DNA of 64,000 bases from Lonicera japonica (GCA_021464415.1 CM038464.1:58703328-58767327); one strand, 5' to 3'; counted from the first letter of the stretch, positions 1 to 12,552 are shown. Notes: a model not told the origin generated them from the sequence alone. Numbers and translations: made by a program.

Positions 1-154
1 CCAAAAAAAAATCCAGATGGTCTAACAAATCGCACTACCTGTGTCCAACATTGTCAATCATACGAATAAATTATAGGGTATGCCCAGAGAGAACCAGTGT
101 ATTCAATTTTATTTCAAACATTGATTCTTCCAAAACTTGATCTCCAAAAATTCT

Positions 155-1840
155 TCAAATGCGTTCTAACCAGAGGTGCCACACCACTGCCATTTTAAAG
201 CACCTCCAAAGTAACTTTTGTCTTCTTTTATTACCGCTAAAGCACCAATCGTTATACAGGAAGTTATGCCAAGTATTTGGAAATGCACCAATAGTCTCAA
301 ACTCCATTTTAACTTTCCCACGTATACACTGAGCAAACTTACAGTGCAATTAAAGATGGTCTTTCACTACCTATTTTGCAAAGAATGCACCACGATGGAG
401 AAACCGAAAGGTTGGGTCTTTTTATTTGGAGCGAGTAGCAAGTGTTCACCCTATTCCAAGCGGCAACCCATGAAATGATTTTCACTTTGGAGGGAAGCCA
501 TGTTTCAAAATCATTTTGTGAGGTACAAAGGTAATTTCATTAAGAGAGTCAATCAACAAATCGAGATACGATTTACAAGAGAACAATCCCAACTTTTCCC
601 CAACCCACAATCTCCTACCAGGATCTTTTTTAGAAAGTGGTGCATTTCCTACAATGGACATCAAACTTAGGAATTCATCCACTTCTCTAATATTGAGATT
701 TCTCCGCAAAGATAAATCCCATGACAGTGAGAAAAATCCCGAGACTACGGATGTTCTCAAACAATTAGTTTTGCAAGAGACTAATTATAGGAGGAAAAAG
801 ATACGATAATGATAGGTCATTAATCCACACATCTTTCCAAAATTGACATTGATCCCCCATCTAACAAAGGAGTCAAGACCATTAGATATAGCCTCTGACG
901 ATTACGATATGATCCTCTATCCACCATTTCAGAATTGCAACTATTTATGTGCAAAACATATTTGCTTTTGATTATTGATTATTGAACACCAAAGAGAATT
1001 TTGTTCGAATGGGAATCTCCAAAGCCCTTTCCCTAAAAAAGCCCAATTTTTTACTGGGGACTTTTGGATTAATCGGACAAAACAATTTTTTACTATAAAT
1101 ATTATTTTAAACAACATAATACTAACAAAACACAAATAGTTTTCAAAATGACATTAATTCTCCAACATCCAACCAATAAACATGCATACCCCAAGAAAAA
1201 ATTCAAACCCACTAATAATACTTAAAAAGCCCCAACCCAAGAGAAATTGGACTGGTCAACCTAAAGTACAATAGGGCCTTTAAAAGGGCCCAGCAACAGT
1301 TTCCAAAACTGTACCCAAAAAATTAAAAAGAGGGAAAGAAAAACAAATTAGGGTTTCAAACTTCAGCTGTCACTCTCTCTTCCTCCTTTTCTATGATTTT
1401 TCTTACTCGCTAGGTTTTCTACTCTTCCTCTCTCTACAACACAATAGCAACAATATGAGGAAAGAGAAAACCAAACTCTCTTTCTCTCTACAATTTCTTC
1501 CTCTCTCAAGGTCCCCTTTTTAAAAAAAAAATGTCGCCACAGTCAGCGATTAATCCCCCAACTTTTGAGCGCCGACCAGCATAAATCTGAGCAGCCATGC
1601 ACCGACTGGGGGCAAATCATGGATTAGTCAGCCCCAGTCAGGGATTTTTAGAACACTACTTCCTAGTTGCATTCCAATTTCTTAGGTGATCACTCTTGCT
1701 TTCTCCGGAGCCTTCCTGAAGAAAATCTCTAAAAAAAATCCAATTCTATTTGCCAAGAACCCACATCGCATTCAATCTCATTTGCTAAAGTTGCCATATC
1801 CTCTTTTTCGACATTAATACCAACTGACATTCTATATGTT
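155..1840 (-). mobile_element. LINE (L1-type) remnant, reverse transcriptase end and zf-RVT region
   Basis: Degenerate non-LTR retrotransposon read on the minus strand, in several frames. From about 1838 to 1740 it reads like the late RT domain (SVGINVEKEDMATLANEIEC). At 1048-941 comes NWAFLGKGLWRFPFEQ, the usual step after the RT. At 920-780 there is an FWKDVWI-type stretch, at 760-482 WDLSLRRNLNIREVDEFLSL, and at 349-155 the tail around KLLWRCFKMAVVWHLWLER. The order is that of plant LINE ORF2 C-termini. Stops and frameshifts are frequent and no endonuclease domain is seen. A hAT-like MITE (about 1050-1655) splits it. It lies where the 3' exons of the neighbouring helicase gene would be expected, so it may mark the point of truncation. 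Confidence 0.8.
1050..1655 (-). mobile_element. hAT-like MITE relic, related to the element at 40951-41642
   Basis: The stretch 1055-1160 matches the reverse complement of about 41440-41580, sharing GGATTAATCGG and the motif around ATCCAACCAATAAACATG. The right end, GGGATTTTTAGAACACTA at about 1638-1655, matches the terminal repeat CAATGTTCTAAAAATCGC of the complete copy. The left terminal repeat is not recognisable and no target duplication is visible, so this is a diverged or truncated relative. It interrupts LINE coding sequence, which continues on both sides. The middle (1160-1500) differs from the other copy but shares a CT-rich block and an AGGGTTT stretch. Confidence 0.6.
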
Positions 1841-2930
1841 ATGAATTGGCATAAAATATTAGGTCCACTCTAGAGTAAAGTGGTATTCTAGACCATTAGA
1901 TTAAAAATGAACTGATTTGGACAAGTTGTGTTTGCCATTGGCAAGAACTCATTTAGAGAGAAACCACCCATCAAAATCTGAACCATCTAATTTTAAACAA
2001 ACATTCCAGATTTCTTCAACTCTTCTCAAGAGGAGCCTAATCAAAAATATTACTAACAAAAACAAAAGAGGAACCAACACAATGCGGACAGACACGTCCG
2101 AAAAATATATATTAAAACCAGAAAAGATTTAAGAAGGAAAAAGCGAAACAAAAAGAAACTCGTATATGATGCAGGTTTATATTACCTGTTTGCGAGTTGA
2201 GAAAAACACAAGTATGGTTGCCTTAGTATGTTGGTTTATAAAACTCCACAAGAAATCTAGCTTTTGATCAAGAGGAACGATAATTGCCTTTTCTAACAAG
2301 CGTTTAGGAGTGGCAGTTGCAGACTTCTGGTCCACATTAAGGTACTCCAGGTCTTTCAATCTCACTCTTCCCAGACCCTTGCTTGAATCCGACAGAGTCG
2401 CAGAGAAAAGTAGTGTTTGCCTATCCTCTGGTAACTGTGAAATAATGGCATCTAATTCACTTCGAAATTCACGACCAAGGATACGATCTGCCTCGTCAAG
2501 AACTAAAACCTGTTCCCAATCAAGGAATATATTATCAGTTAGCGTGTATAGAACATACAGCTGCGTGCACAGTTGTGGTATCTTATGTATAGTTGTTCTT
2601 TCCTTGTTAGAATTAGTGTATGAGCTGTCACAGTAATTGTATGGTTGACTACACTCAAAATAGGTCTTAGGTATCCTGCACAAACACATTTGAGATAAAT
2701 GAAAATTGAGTCCAGCCATTTATCAATTTTGGACGTGTCAACGGGGGTCGGTTAGTGTTGGTTTTGTGTTGGGTCTTAGAGAAAGCAGATAATTTTTGCT
2801 TCCACCCGAACATGACCCGATAAGCTATCAGCTGATGTCTTCCGAATTCGTATACAGCTTGGTTTGTTTTCGGTGGCACGACCTGGCCCTACCCGTTAAG
2901 GAGATAAAAAAAAATTTCCACTAGATTAAG

Positions 2931-3170
2931 ATGTGTGAACATAGTTGTCAAAAGCTAAAGGCACACCGAGGCACCAAGGTCCTTGGAGCCTATTCGCAAG
3001 GCGCAGTTGCACGCTTTTTTGAAGCAAGGCGCACCTCATACAAAAACTTGAAATATATAATTCTTGTCATAATTTACACCACCAACTCTAATGTCATATC
3101 ATCTAAAGCAAAAAAAAAAAAAAAAAAAAATGCCTTGAAATATATAATTCTAGTAATAATTTAAACAATA
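2931..3170. repeat. GGCGC-rich repeat fragment and short direct repeat in RH32 intron 2
   Basis: At 2950-3030 there is a block of GGCAC/GGCGC-type words (AGGCACACCGAGGCACC, AAGGCGCACC) like degraded MITE or low-copy repeat ends common in plant introns. It is followed by a duplicated word, CTTGAAATATATAATTCT, at about 3050 and again at about 3135, flanking an A-run (3110-3130). I cannot assign a family. Confidence 0.4.
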
Positions 3171-3301
3171 GTAATGAAAATAACATAATAATAATGAACC
3201 AAAACGAAATAGAAAATAATTGTTTTTTTATTTCTAAATAATAAATCATTATAGATCCTAAACTTTCTTGATTTAATAAGCATTAGTTTTATTAAAAATT
3301 G

Positions 3302-3652
3302 GACAGGTAGTTTTTGCCACTAATTTAGACAGAAACTACTTTAAAAAATTGGACAACTAATTTTAATCTAAGAGTTAAGGTGTTTCCAACTCTCCTCTAG
3401 AGCGACAATGAAAGAGACTGATATCAAATGATTATTATTATTTCAAGACAAATCCATCTAATTTTTCAATTTTAAATCGTCTGACAGAATTTTGTATAGA
3501 GTTATTATCCAAGATAATAAAAATAATTTGATATTACGTTCTCTCATCATCGCTCTAGAGGAGAGTTGGAAACATCTGAACTGTTAGTTTAAAATTAGAT
3601 GTCCAATGTTTTTAATCGCATCTGTTTAAATCAGTGGCAAACACAACCTGTC
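3302..3652. mobile_element. Foldback MITE (about 351 bp, long terminal inverted repeats)
   Basis: The left half, starting GACAGGTAGTTTTTGCCACT at 3302, reappears inverted at the right end, whose reverse complement starts GACAGGTTGTGTTTGCCACT and ends at 3652. Similarity continues inwards through TTTCCAACTCTCCTCTAGAG (left 3384-3403; inverted right copy about 3550-3570), so about 155 bp of each arm can pair and only a short loop remains. Flanking target duplication is not clear. It sits in RH32 intron 2 and its transcript would fold into a long hairpin. Confidence 0.65.
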
Positions 3653-4511
3653 GAATTCTGAGCCATCTGTTTCTGAACTAACGGTACAGATTTATTACTC
3701 GCCCCTAAGCGATTGAAACAACTCTAGAGGAGCATGATACAGTCATTGCGTGTTAATTTTATAGCATTAGAACCACTTGTGTTCGTGTGTGTGTGTGAAT
3801 TTTATGTTGTGGAACTTGAAGAAAGAGACTATGTACACAATCCAAAAATCTTAAAGCATCATAGGAAGAACTCAAAATAGGGACACAAATAGAAGGATAT
3901 CAGGGTCCACTTGATAACAAAATGGAAAATGGTAGGAAAAACAATGTGTTTTTGTGAGAAGTTGGAAAATAAGCTAAGGGATGTGTTGAGATGTTATCTT
4001 GCTTTCTAGCTTTTTCCATGGAAATAACATCTTTGGGTGCTGAGGAAGAAAAATTTTCCACAAAAAACGAAGGTGGTTGGAGGACATCTACTAATAAAAA
4101 TAAGCATGAGATGGAGAAGATCTCACCGCATCCCTCAACTTATCTTCTAACTTCTCACACAAATCAATTAGTTTTGCTATCATTTTCCATCTTGTTATCA
4201 AACAGACCCTTGAAGATAAATTAAGTATGTCTGACCTGAAGGTGTGAACAGTCAAAATTTGGCGTGGCATTCATGTGGTGAAGAAGGCGACCAGGAGTAC
4301 AGACCAAAATGTTCAACTTATTTACATACTTTTTCTCTGCTTCTACATCCTTTCGACCACCCATCAGGAGGGCCGCACCAAAGCTATGATGTTTTCCAAC
4401 AGAATTCAGCACTTGATAAAGCTGGTATGCTAGCTCCCTTGTGGGTGATATTATGATGCTGCCTATCCCATCCTCTGGACCCCACCTCATTCTGTACAAC
4501 TTCTCTAACAC

Positions 4512-6269
4512 CTGGAATATCATCGTGCATCAAGTCACTTGTACTTTATGATGATGAATTCATTAGTATTACAAACACTTTTCACTAGCAGGTCATAAAA
4601 CCTCTCCTCAGTTGATCTGGGATATGAAACACCGATTAAATTGAAGATCAGATTTTTTAGTTGCCTTTTTCAGAGCCTCGTTTTCATGCCGTTTCAAGTT
4701 TCTAGGATATGCTTCATCAACATATTAAGAAAAAGGAACAATAAACTTAAACAATGGCCTCACTGAGCAGTTCTCTTGTCAAAAATAACTTTCCATCCTT
4801 TCCCATGAGCATATCTGTTTATGTACTTGCTTGGTAATTCTTCCTTTCTTCGAGGCACAGGCCAGTATTCACATTCATTTAGTCTCCGGGGTTATCAATG
4901 TCATACATATTTATTTTATTTTTTTTTCTGATTCAAAAAAAGATATATGACAGTGCCAATCCGTCCCTGAGGCTAAACATGAATGTGAATAGTGCTTCTG
5001 TGAGTGTAAGTGCCCTTGTGTGGCTGCAACAGTGTGCTGGCGGGCTACAAACTAGGGGGAGTTCATTTTAGATAGCCAGGGTGGGGTAAACTAATGTGCT
5101 ATATATGTGATCACTACTCATTTCCAATAAGACACCCACTTGAGGAAAAGCAAAACCAAGTGGGCTTGAGCCCAAAGCGCACAATATCTAAATGGGCTGG
5201 ATCAGGCCCGCCATTTTTAAACTATAAAACTATCTAAAACAACAAAGTAAAAAAATCCCAACAAATAATACCACTATGTTTGTGGATAAGGACCATAGCC
5301 CCTTAACTATCTCACCACATGACCACAAGCGACTCGTCATTTCTCTCACGACGTTTTTAGCACATCCAGCAACCCAATATCTAGTAAATCTAAGCCACTG
5401 TCCGAAGGCAACCAATTCTCGCCTCCAGAGAGTGCTCTCCCCTCTCCACCCCTTATCAACCTAAACACGACGAATCCTTTAACTTCACTCCTAAGAGGCA
5501 TGGGCATAGATACGTGATACGGATGCCCCCATACGGATTTTTCCAAAGAAAAAAAGAGAGTAGGAAACAGTTACTTTTGGAGATTAAGTAAATATTTTTA
5601 TATATGTGCATATAATGGTACATTAAAATAACGATGACGCTACTGTCAGTATTATTATTGTTCTTTACTTAGCCCAAGTGCAAGCTTCTTAGCTGTTTCC
5701 TAAATGACCCCTAAAAGAATGAATTAAAAGATGGGTACATCCCAAAGTTGGCCTAGCAGAAAGCAGCCCAACCCACCCTAACCCACACAGAATTAATCTA
5801 TGGTGGGTTGGTTCTATATATTATTTTGGCCCATTCTCAGCCTGCATTAGCCCGTAAGTTGCACATACAGTACTTTTTTTTTTTTGACAAGACAGTACTT
5901 GTTGAATGTAAGAACTTCTACCCAAATTGTACTTTAAACAATTACACCAACTCTTCAACCAGTCTCCATCTAGCTATCTCTCGTGAAGCAAACCTACTTC
6001 CTCACTCTTTCTGTTTTATTTCAAGCCATTTTCTTCAACTTTCCCTTTTTGGGTCCAGCTTGAGTTTGGTTCTTTGAAGGTCAAGAATTCGAAAACTTAA
6101 ACCACCACAATAAATTTTCTTTATGCTGGTTTTCAAATATTGATTTGTCATTATACCGATTTTTACTTTTTTTGGGGTCAGATTGCAAAAATAGTAAACG
6201 ATAGTGTTCATTTTGCATTAAAAAGAATATCTCCATTTTTGTTTACTATGGTGGTTGATGTGTAAGTAG
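4512..6269. other. Intron 1 of the RH32-like gene, part without recognisable content
   Basis: Noncoding DNA between exon 2 and the LINE in the same intron. I see only simple runs (T-rich at 4910-4930 and 5872-5884) and short ORFs without protein-like composition. Confidence 0.4.
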
Positions 6270-7545
6270 TTGATAGGAGAGAAGTTGGTGATTTAGGTAT
6301 TGTCGAAGGCTTGGAGGTGGGTAGAAGGTTAACTTATCTAACAGTGTGGTGGTGGCTGTTAATATGGATGTAGAGAAGCTTCACAGACTGGCTAAGGTAG
6401 AGTGTGATGGGGAGGGAGGGGATGGAGTGGCCATTAACTTATCTCGGATTGCCCCTGGGGAGAAACCCTTGCCATTTGACTTTTTGGGATCCCACGTAGA
6501 GAAAGTGACAAAAAAACTTGATGGTTGGAGAAAAAGTTCTCTCTCTCGGGGGGAGGATGACTTTGATTCACTCGTTTTTCGATAATGTCCTGACGTATTA
6601 TATTTCAAATACCAAGTGGGGAGCTAAGTGCATGGGGAAATTGATGCGTGATTTTTTGTGGGAGGTTAGTATAAACCACTTTGTTAAGTGGGAGGAGGTT
6701 GTTAAGTCTACAAAACGAGGAGGTTTGGGGATTGGGAATTTAGTTTTGAGGAATCAAGCTCTCCTTTGGAAAAAGTTATGGAGATTTCCGTCAAAACATT
6801 AGTCGCATCCCCCCCACCCCATGATACTCGAACCTAGGATCTATATCATGTTCGAGTGGGTCCTCCCAACTAGGCTGGCCCACTTGCTCCAGAACATGAG
6901 CAACTTGGCATTCAATTATACGTAGGAAACATGAGATTAAGGTTAACCAACAAAAAATATGGGATTAAGGACAACGGTTTTGGTTTTAAGGTGGTGCTAA
7001 ATGATTACCATGAATCTCCTAAGTACCCCAAAAGGATATGGTTGCTTCCTTAGGAATAGGAACATTAAACTCCAAGTTTCTAGGGGCTCTAGAGCAAGGT
7101 TTTGGCAAGATCATTGAGTGGAAAGTGCACCCCTTATGAATTTAGTCCGTCAATCTATATTGGCTGTCCTCTTTCCAAAATTCTTTTAAGGACGAGCTGG
7201 TCTTTTGAAAGTCAAATTTGTCATGTGACTGTCATTTTCTAGGGAATTAGGTTTTAGAAGGGATTTGTGTCCATCATGAAACTGTGGATTTCATTGTATT
7301 GTCTTATGTCATCAACTCTTATTTTTCTTTCTAGGGAAGGAAGTGATAGTAGATTTTGGTTGGGGATCTTTTCTTGTGCATCTTACTTTAATATCCTTTT
7401 GAATAATGTTTTCCACTCAGTCTTTGAACCACATGCTTTCGTTTAGAAGGATGCCATTCCCTTAAAAGTCTGATTTCTTGTATGGTCAACGTTTAAGAAG
7501 GTTAATACATGTGATGTGATTCAATCCAAGGCAAATTCTCCACAA
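6270..7545 (+). mobile_element. LINE (L1-type) remnant in RH32 intron 1
   Basis: Read on the plus strand, opposite to the host gene. After an IVEGLEVGR-like stretch (about 6280-6320) come VNMDVEKLHRLAKVE (6355-6400) and VEKVTKKLDGWRKSSLSRG (6498-6555). A frame change leads to GRMTLIHSFFDNVLTYYIS and GGLGIGNLVLRNQALLWKKL (6540-6785). Then follow SRARFWQDHW (about 7090-7120) and, at 7355-7530, a zf-RVT-like FSCASYFNILLNNVF with VNTCDVIQSKA. This is the usual order of a plant LINE ORF2 C-terminus, with many stops and frameshifts. A tRNA-like insertion of about 150 bp interrupts it near 6803-6950. Confidence 0.8.
6803..6950 (-). mobile_element. tRNA-like SINE fragment inside the LINE
   Basis: This stretch breaks LINE coding sequence between KKLWRFPSKH and the following KYGIKDNG-like stretch. 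On the minus strand it contains AGCCTAGTTGGGAGGAC, resembling a tRNA A box, and about 45 bp downstream GGTTCGAGTATC, resembling a B box. That pattern suggests a tRNA-derived SINE, but the element ends and a tail are not clear. Confidence 0.4.
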
Positions 7546-8300
7546 GCTCAACTGACCTAAGGAAGAGCATTTTCATTTCAACATTCAGCAACCAAGAATA
7601 GAATGAAAATCCACTAACAAATTGAAATAGGAATATAAATTATTAATTAATTCATGTCAGAGACAGAGAATAGAACAACCAGTTAACCACTCACCGGTAT
7701 GATGAATGCAAGAGACTTGCCAGTCCCAGTCTTGGAAGCGCCGATAATATTATGACCACAGAGTGCGTGAGGAATCGAAGCCCTTTGAATAGGTCTCATT
7801 TTGGTAAACCCCAATTTACTTAATGCATCTTTTGTCTTCTTAGATAGAGGCAACTCACTGAATTTGTCGCAACCAATGTACCTGGAGAACGAGTTATCGG
7901 AGATTCGGCCAATCGGAGTCTTAGAAGGCAAAGGTGGCCATGCTAACGGGTTGGAACCAGATTCAGGTTTCCCAAATTCAATCCACGATTCTAGCAGCTC
8001 GATCTCTTTCACCTCCGATATCCATTTGGATTTCAAATCTCTCATTTTTATTTCTTCCCAAATTTTAAGGTCTCGGTGTGAATTTTGAGAAGAGGATCAA
8101 CGAAACAAAACACAAGCAAACCTCAAGTAAGAAGCCTATTGATAATAAAATAAGGAAAATAGAAGAACAAAATTAATCTAATAGCAACAGCAAAAATAAA
8201 TAGCGGTGAAAAGGCAACCAACAAATAGCCAGAAGAAATTTCAGGTTGAAATTGCACCTGTGCTTTTTCCTTTAGCTCCAATAGCAGAGAAAGCGAAGGC

Positions 8301-8345
8301 CTTGGCGGTGGCGGTGGCGGTGGCGGTGACGGTGACGGTGGCGAG
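8301..8345. repeat. GGTGGC hexamer minisatellite upstream of the RH32-like start
   Basis: Four to five GGCGGT units followed by GACGGT units, about 255 bp upstream of the minus-strand start codon at 8045. It creates a spurious Arg-His repeat ORF on the minus strand. The stretch between it and the start codon would be the promoter or 5' leader of the helicase gene; no clear TATA box was identified. Confidence 0.55.
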
Positions 8346-8399
8346 GGCTAGGGTTCAGGCGGAGGTTTGGGGAGTGACCAGCAGCAGCCCAAATCTGTA

Positions 8400-9999
8400 A
8401 ATAGTAATGGCCCATCAATCGGACTATTTTGTGTATATATTTAATATTGAGTTGGGTTGAAATCAAGACTTATTTTATATGTTGAACCCAAGTTTGGTTC
8501 AAATTAAAACTCTTTATATGTTAAGCCCAAGTTCAGGCTAGTTCGTTTAAAAATTTGCAAGCATTTCCTCATCAGTAAACGATTTTATAAAATGAAAATT
8601 GTAAATTATTTTATGAACATCTAAATTCTAAATATAATCAGTATAAAATTACTCCAATAAACTAATATGCTCTTAAATGACTAAGTAAAATTGTATGATG
8701 TATGAAAATGGAGTTTAAACCAGAACAAGAGTATATATATATATAATATATTACACACTAATATTACTTAATACAAGCAAAAATTAGCCCAAAATTTAAT
8801 TTGAGCTTAAGTTTTCACATTCCACCCATCTCAAATTTAATTAAAATTTGATCCACAATTTAACGAATCCAACAGGCAGGATGCAAGCTTGCTTGGTCCA
8901 ACATACATGCTTATATATTACAAGAAAACCCACTAATCTTAGTCAAGATTTCACAAACATTTTTCATATTTTTTTTTTCCTTTATACAAGTAAGGATATT
9001 TATGGGTAATTCATTGAAAAATGTTGTATGAGAGGATAGAACTGAATCGCCCTATGTGAAATATATTATTGTTTGAGCCCAAACGTGGATCTAAGACTTC
9101 ATAATATTAGATTAGGTAAATGCAAGCCATTCGTCAGAATTTTCAAATATCAAATCAGAACTCACACCAAAACAAATGTACATATAATTATCTTTTTCTC
9201 TTTACAACTTTTTGGAGAAATTAAACCCACCACAATTTTAAATTCAAAAATTGCAATTTAATAAGATTTATACATTTGAAATTGTCTTATCAAATATGTA
9301 AAATAAAACTCACTATGACAATGAAACTATGTGATTTTTTCTTAATATAAAGCCATTAAATATTCCATGCATTTATAATTCTTTCAAATTTGACACAAGA
9401 ATATTAAATAAACCATTCAATTAAAACAATTTAAAACACTTACATCAGTATTTGCTACTCCTCTCTACTTCACGTGTTAATAATATTGTGTTTGGCAGCA
9501 AGCTATATACTTATGTATATTAAAATGATTTCTCTTAAAATATGTATGTATGCGGAATTTGAGGATCGTATTACTTAGGCCGATTCTAGGGTTTTTATCG
9601 AAAAACAATTTGCTCTGTGATAAGCATGTTGACTTACAAGGTTGTGCGACGTTTAACATATTTCTTGAAACAAGTTTATATTTCACTAACTTAGAAATTC
9701 AAGAAAAGTATGGATTTTACAAAAGGAAGCTAGCATGCTACATCACAATGATCATTAAAACTCTATCCGATCAAGTCAACAAAACATTGGACAAGACAAA
9801 AGGATTGATCACTCAATTGTTTTATTAATTTCATACACTTCAAGAGTATTACACATGCTAATAATTTAATTCATGAAGAATAAAAATCAAAGGAATATAT
9901 GAAAAGCATCAAGGAAAATTATTCAAGTGAAAATCAAATTGAAGAAATAAATCAAAGCATTTAAAGATTCGTTAATTCGATAATTGAGTGTGCTCAGAA
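8400..9999. other. AT-rich intergenic DNA without recognised genes
   Basis: I see AT dinucleotide runs (8733-8750) and scattered short ORFs. The longest (9550-9828, plus) has no motif I recognise. Some of this may belong to the LTR-like region that follows. Confidence 0.4.
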
Positions 10000-10980
10000 T
10001 TTATGTAAAGTTTCTTTATTGGTCAATATATATAACTCAAACATGTTCATGCATTGTTCATAAATTAAAGTCATAAGTAATTCATACGGTTGTGTTAATG
10101 ATCAAAATCAATTCCAACATGCTTAAAATCATCTTTAGAACACTCCCTAAGTTTTAGGAAGATTTGTATTTTGACTTTTCAAAAGAAGGTAGAAGTAGTT
10201 AGTCGACTACACACTTTTGGTATGAGTAGACTACATCAGTCGACTACATTGTCACCAAGGGAGTGGATTACACTGCAAAAGGCTACCCATGGGAAAGTTG
10301 GCAAATGTCTTGTTTTGACCCATAACTCTACAAAATAGTCTTAAACGGCCATATCCTTTAAGCGATTATTTACTGAAGGTCTTAGAGACATTTTAACATG
10401 CTTGGATCATTATATTCACTTATTATTCATATATTTACAATATTCCAATATTAAAGACTTTACATTGATCATATCATTCATCTTTGATCTAAAATTGTTA
10501 ATTAATCTTAATAACACTAATGTGGGCTTCATTTGTATCTTGTTAGCATTTGAAAGTTATTGTTCATTGGTGTGTATCACCAAACAACTTCTATTATTCA
10601 TTTGTGAAAGGATATCTAATAATTTAATAAGAAGGTTTTCTTGTGCTAATGTGGTGAGAAGAATCACATTTATTTAAGTGTTGTGAGAAGAATAACACTC
10701 ATTGAGTGTAGTGAGAAAAATTACACTTATATTAAAGTTTGATTTTCACCCATAAGAAAATTATTTAAGAGAACTTTTTGGGAGAATTGCAAGGGCACGA
10801 ACATATGGTTAAACAACCGAAAAGCGTGAACAAAACTTCTTGGTTTCTTATTATTCTATCTTTCTAAACTCAAGGTCTTTACTTATCATTGTTATTTAAT
10901 TTTGAGTTTATTTTTCTTGATATATTATTAAATATTTATCAAAGTAATTTTTAAATTAGGCATTATTTCGAAAAAAACCC
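10000..10980 (+). mobile_element. Possible LTR-retrotransposon terminal fragment
   Basis: The stretch has the character of a plant copia LTR: paired GTCGACTAC words near 10200-10250, GTGAGAAGAATCACAT-type direct repeats at 10650-10730, and a terminal block near 10790-10900. No primer-binding site, gag or pol is seen, so this is a weak call. Confidence 0.3.
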
Positions 10981-11103
10981 TATTCGCCCTTATATAGGGT
11001 TATTATCCAACCAACAAAGCGGAATCAAAACCCTAAGTCTAACCAAATTTTACGTAGTTAAAACCTATTTTGTGTTATCTAGCAATCAATCAAGCATACA
11101 AAG

Positions 11104-11450
11104 TAGGGGTGTTTTTGGTTTCGGTTGGGGTAGAGATTAGGGTACCCCAAACCCTCCCCAAACTTAATAGTTTGGTTTCGGTTCGGTTTGCTTATCTATG
11201 GAATCCAAACCCTCCCCAAATTATTCGGTTTCGGCCTAATTCTGTCTCATTTGGTTTTTTTATATTGCCAACACTTTAGTTAAAAACTACAGTAAAAAGA
11301 AAAAGCCAACACTGAAATTGCCCTAAAATTTGCACGAAATCTACACTAGAATATGCATTGAAACTGCACAAAAACAGCATGAAAATGCACCGAAACAGCA
11401 CAAAAATAACATTAAAATTTACACCGAATGTCTAAAACTACACTAAATCT
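11104..11450. repeat. GGTTTCGGTT-rich and GCACRAAA repeat tract
   Basis: A GGGGTGTTTTTGGTTTCGG opening followed by GGTTCGGTTT words, then degenerate roughly 20-bp repeats containing GCACCGAAACAGCAC and GCACAAAAACAGCATG (about 11320-11410). The composition resembles non-autonomous hAT-type repeats of plants, but no paired terminal repeat was found. Confidence 0.3.
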
Positions 11451-12540
11451 ACTTATAAAATATCCATAAATATGAAACAATCCACTAACAAAGTCTTTAT
11501 GAGCTTTCCTTTTTGGACTTTTTAAAAAGAGAATTAGTCATATTTTACGGTGACCTTTTCATCATGGTGATTTTCTAATTATTGTCGAACTTTGATAGCA
11601 AGGTAATGTGAAGGTGTACAAGTCTCTTATACAATGTCCTATTAGAAAATACAAATTGCAATTGTGTCTATCTGGTTATGTCGTGTTTACGCAGGTTGTG
11701 CTGGTTAAAAATAATACAATTCCATGTAATGTCATATTTGTATTCTCATTTTTCTTATTGTGTTGGGTCATGCCAAGCAAAAATATAAATTATCACCTCT
11801 AATATTAAAATTTGGTATCACCAATTAGGCAACCATGTAGTGGTTCAAAATCATGAATCTCATTCCCATGGATGAAACATGCTTCTATTAGGTTACATGG
11901 TATTGATACAAAGCTCCGATTAATCAACATGATGTAGGAAGTAGATGACATAGTCAATAGCTTTTTTCGAGATAAGTATAAATAAATTATAACGTTAAAT
12001 GTGACCAGAACACAATGCCAAAGAGGCAAGAAGAAAAACAACCAATGCAATTCTAAATTAGGGCCCCTTATATTTTGGAATAAGTAATTTCCACCTAGGT
12101 GGACCGGCATTTCAAACTATTCAACATTGATCCTTATTGCCATTCTCCTCAAAGAGCTTAATAATCACTGATGTGGTGTACTTGACTAAGCAATGTAATC
12201 ACAGCCACCAAGTCAATATTCTCTAATATATAAAACATGGTATCAAGTAGGAGGAAAATAATAATAATAAAATTATCAGGAATGGAGGTTGTTGTTTCAG
12301 TTGCAAGATGGCAATTAGGGCTCAGCTAAAGAAAGGGGAAATTTAATAATTCGAAGGGAAGGAAGAAGATTACGTCGTCGTTTTAATTAGTGAGTTTTTT
12401 ATTGAGGCAGCACCGCTTTGGTAGGAGTCAATTGTTTAATTGTTGTTTATTGCTTTAATACCCAATAATTCTAATTTTCATATTTCCTTTTATTATTTTC
12501 TTTTTGTAATAATTCTATTGGTTCGAGTGTCGGCTAAATG

Positions 12541-12552
12541 CTATATAAAAGG
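12541..12552 (+). promoter_or_regulatory. TATA box of the gypsy LTR
   Basis: CTATATAAAAGG lies about 235 bp upstream of the gag ATG and is followed by a CT-rich leader, as expected for an LTR promoter. Confidence 0.5.

Larger units (their letters stand above)
2186..8045 (-). pseudogene. RH32: DEAD-box RNA helicase, DBP4/DDX10 (plant RH32-like), 3'-truncated
   Basis: Three exons on the minus strand join in frame with GT-AG borders: exon 1 8045-7695, exon 2 4511-4236, exon 3 2509-2186. Exon 1 gives MRDLKSKWISEVKEIELLES, the Q motif (FTKMRPIQRASIPHAL) and motif I ASKTGTGKS. Exon 2 gives PTRELA, the GG motif and TPGR. Exon 3 gives VLVLDEADRIL, LFSATLS and the start of the C-terminal RecA lobe (ATILVFFSTRKQ). 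The order and sequence match plant RH32, a nucleolar ATP-dependent helicase of the Dbp4/DDX10 family acting in 18S rRNA processing. Exon 3 ends at a good donor (CAG/GTAATA), but nothing in 1-2185 continues the C-terminal lobe (motifs IV-VI); LINE sequence lies there instead. The reading frame itself is unbroken. Start chosen at the first in-frame ATG, matching the family N-terminus. Motif I ends in GKS rather than GKT. Intron 1 (3.2 kb) holds a LINE; intron 2 (1.7 kb) holds a foldback MITE. It could be a recent partial duplicate, or a gene whose last exons lie outside the window. Confidence 0.8.

Noticed and set aside
1917..2132. 71-codon plus-strand ORF next to the helicase
   Set aside because: No motif and not an exon of the minus-strand gene.
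8272..8466. 64-codon minus-strand ORF with an Arg-His repeat
   Set aside because: It is produced by the GGTGGC hexamer repeat and has no other protein-like content.
9550..9828. 92-codon plus-strand ORF
   Set aside because: No motif, AT-driven composition, no splice context; not supported as a gene.
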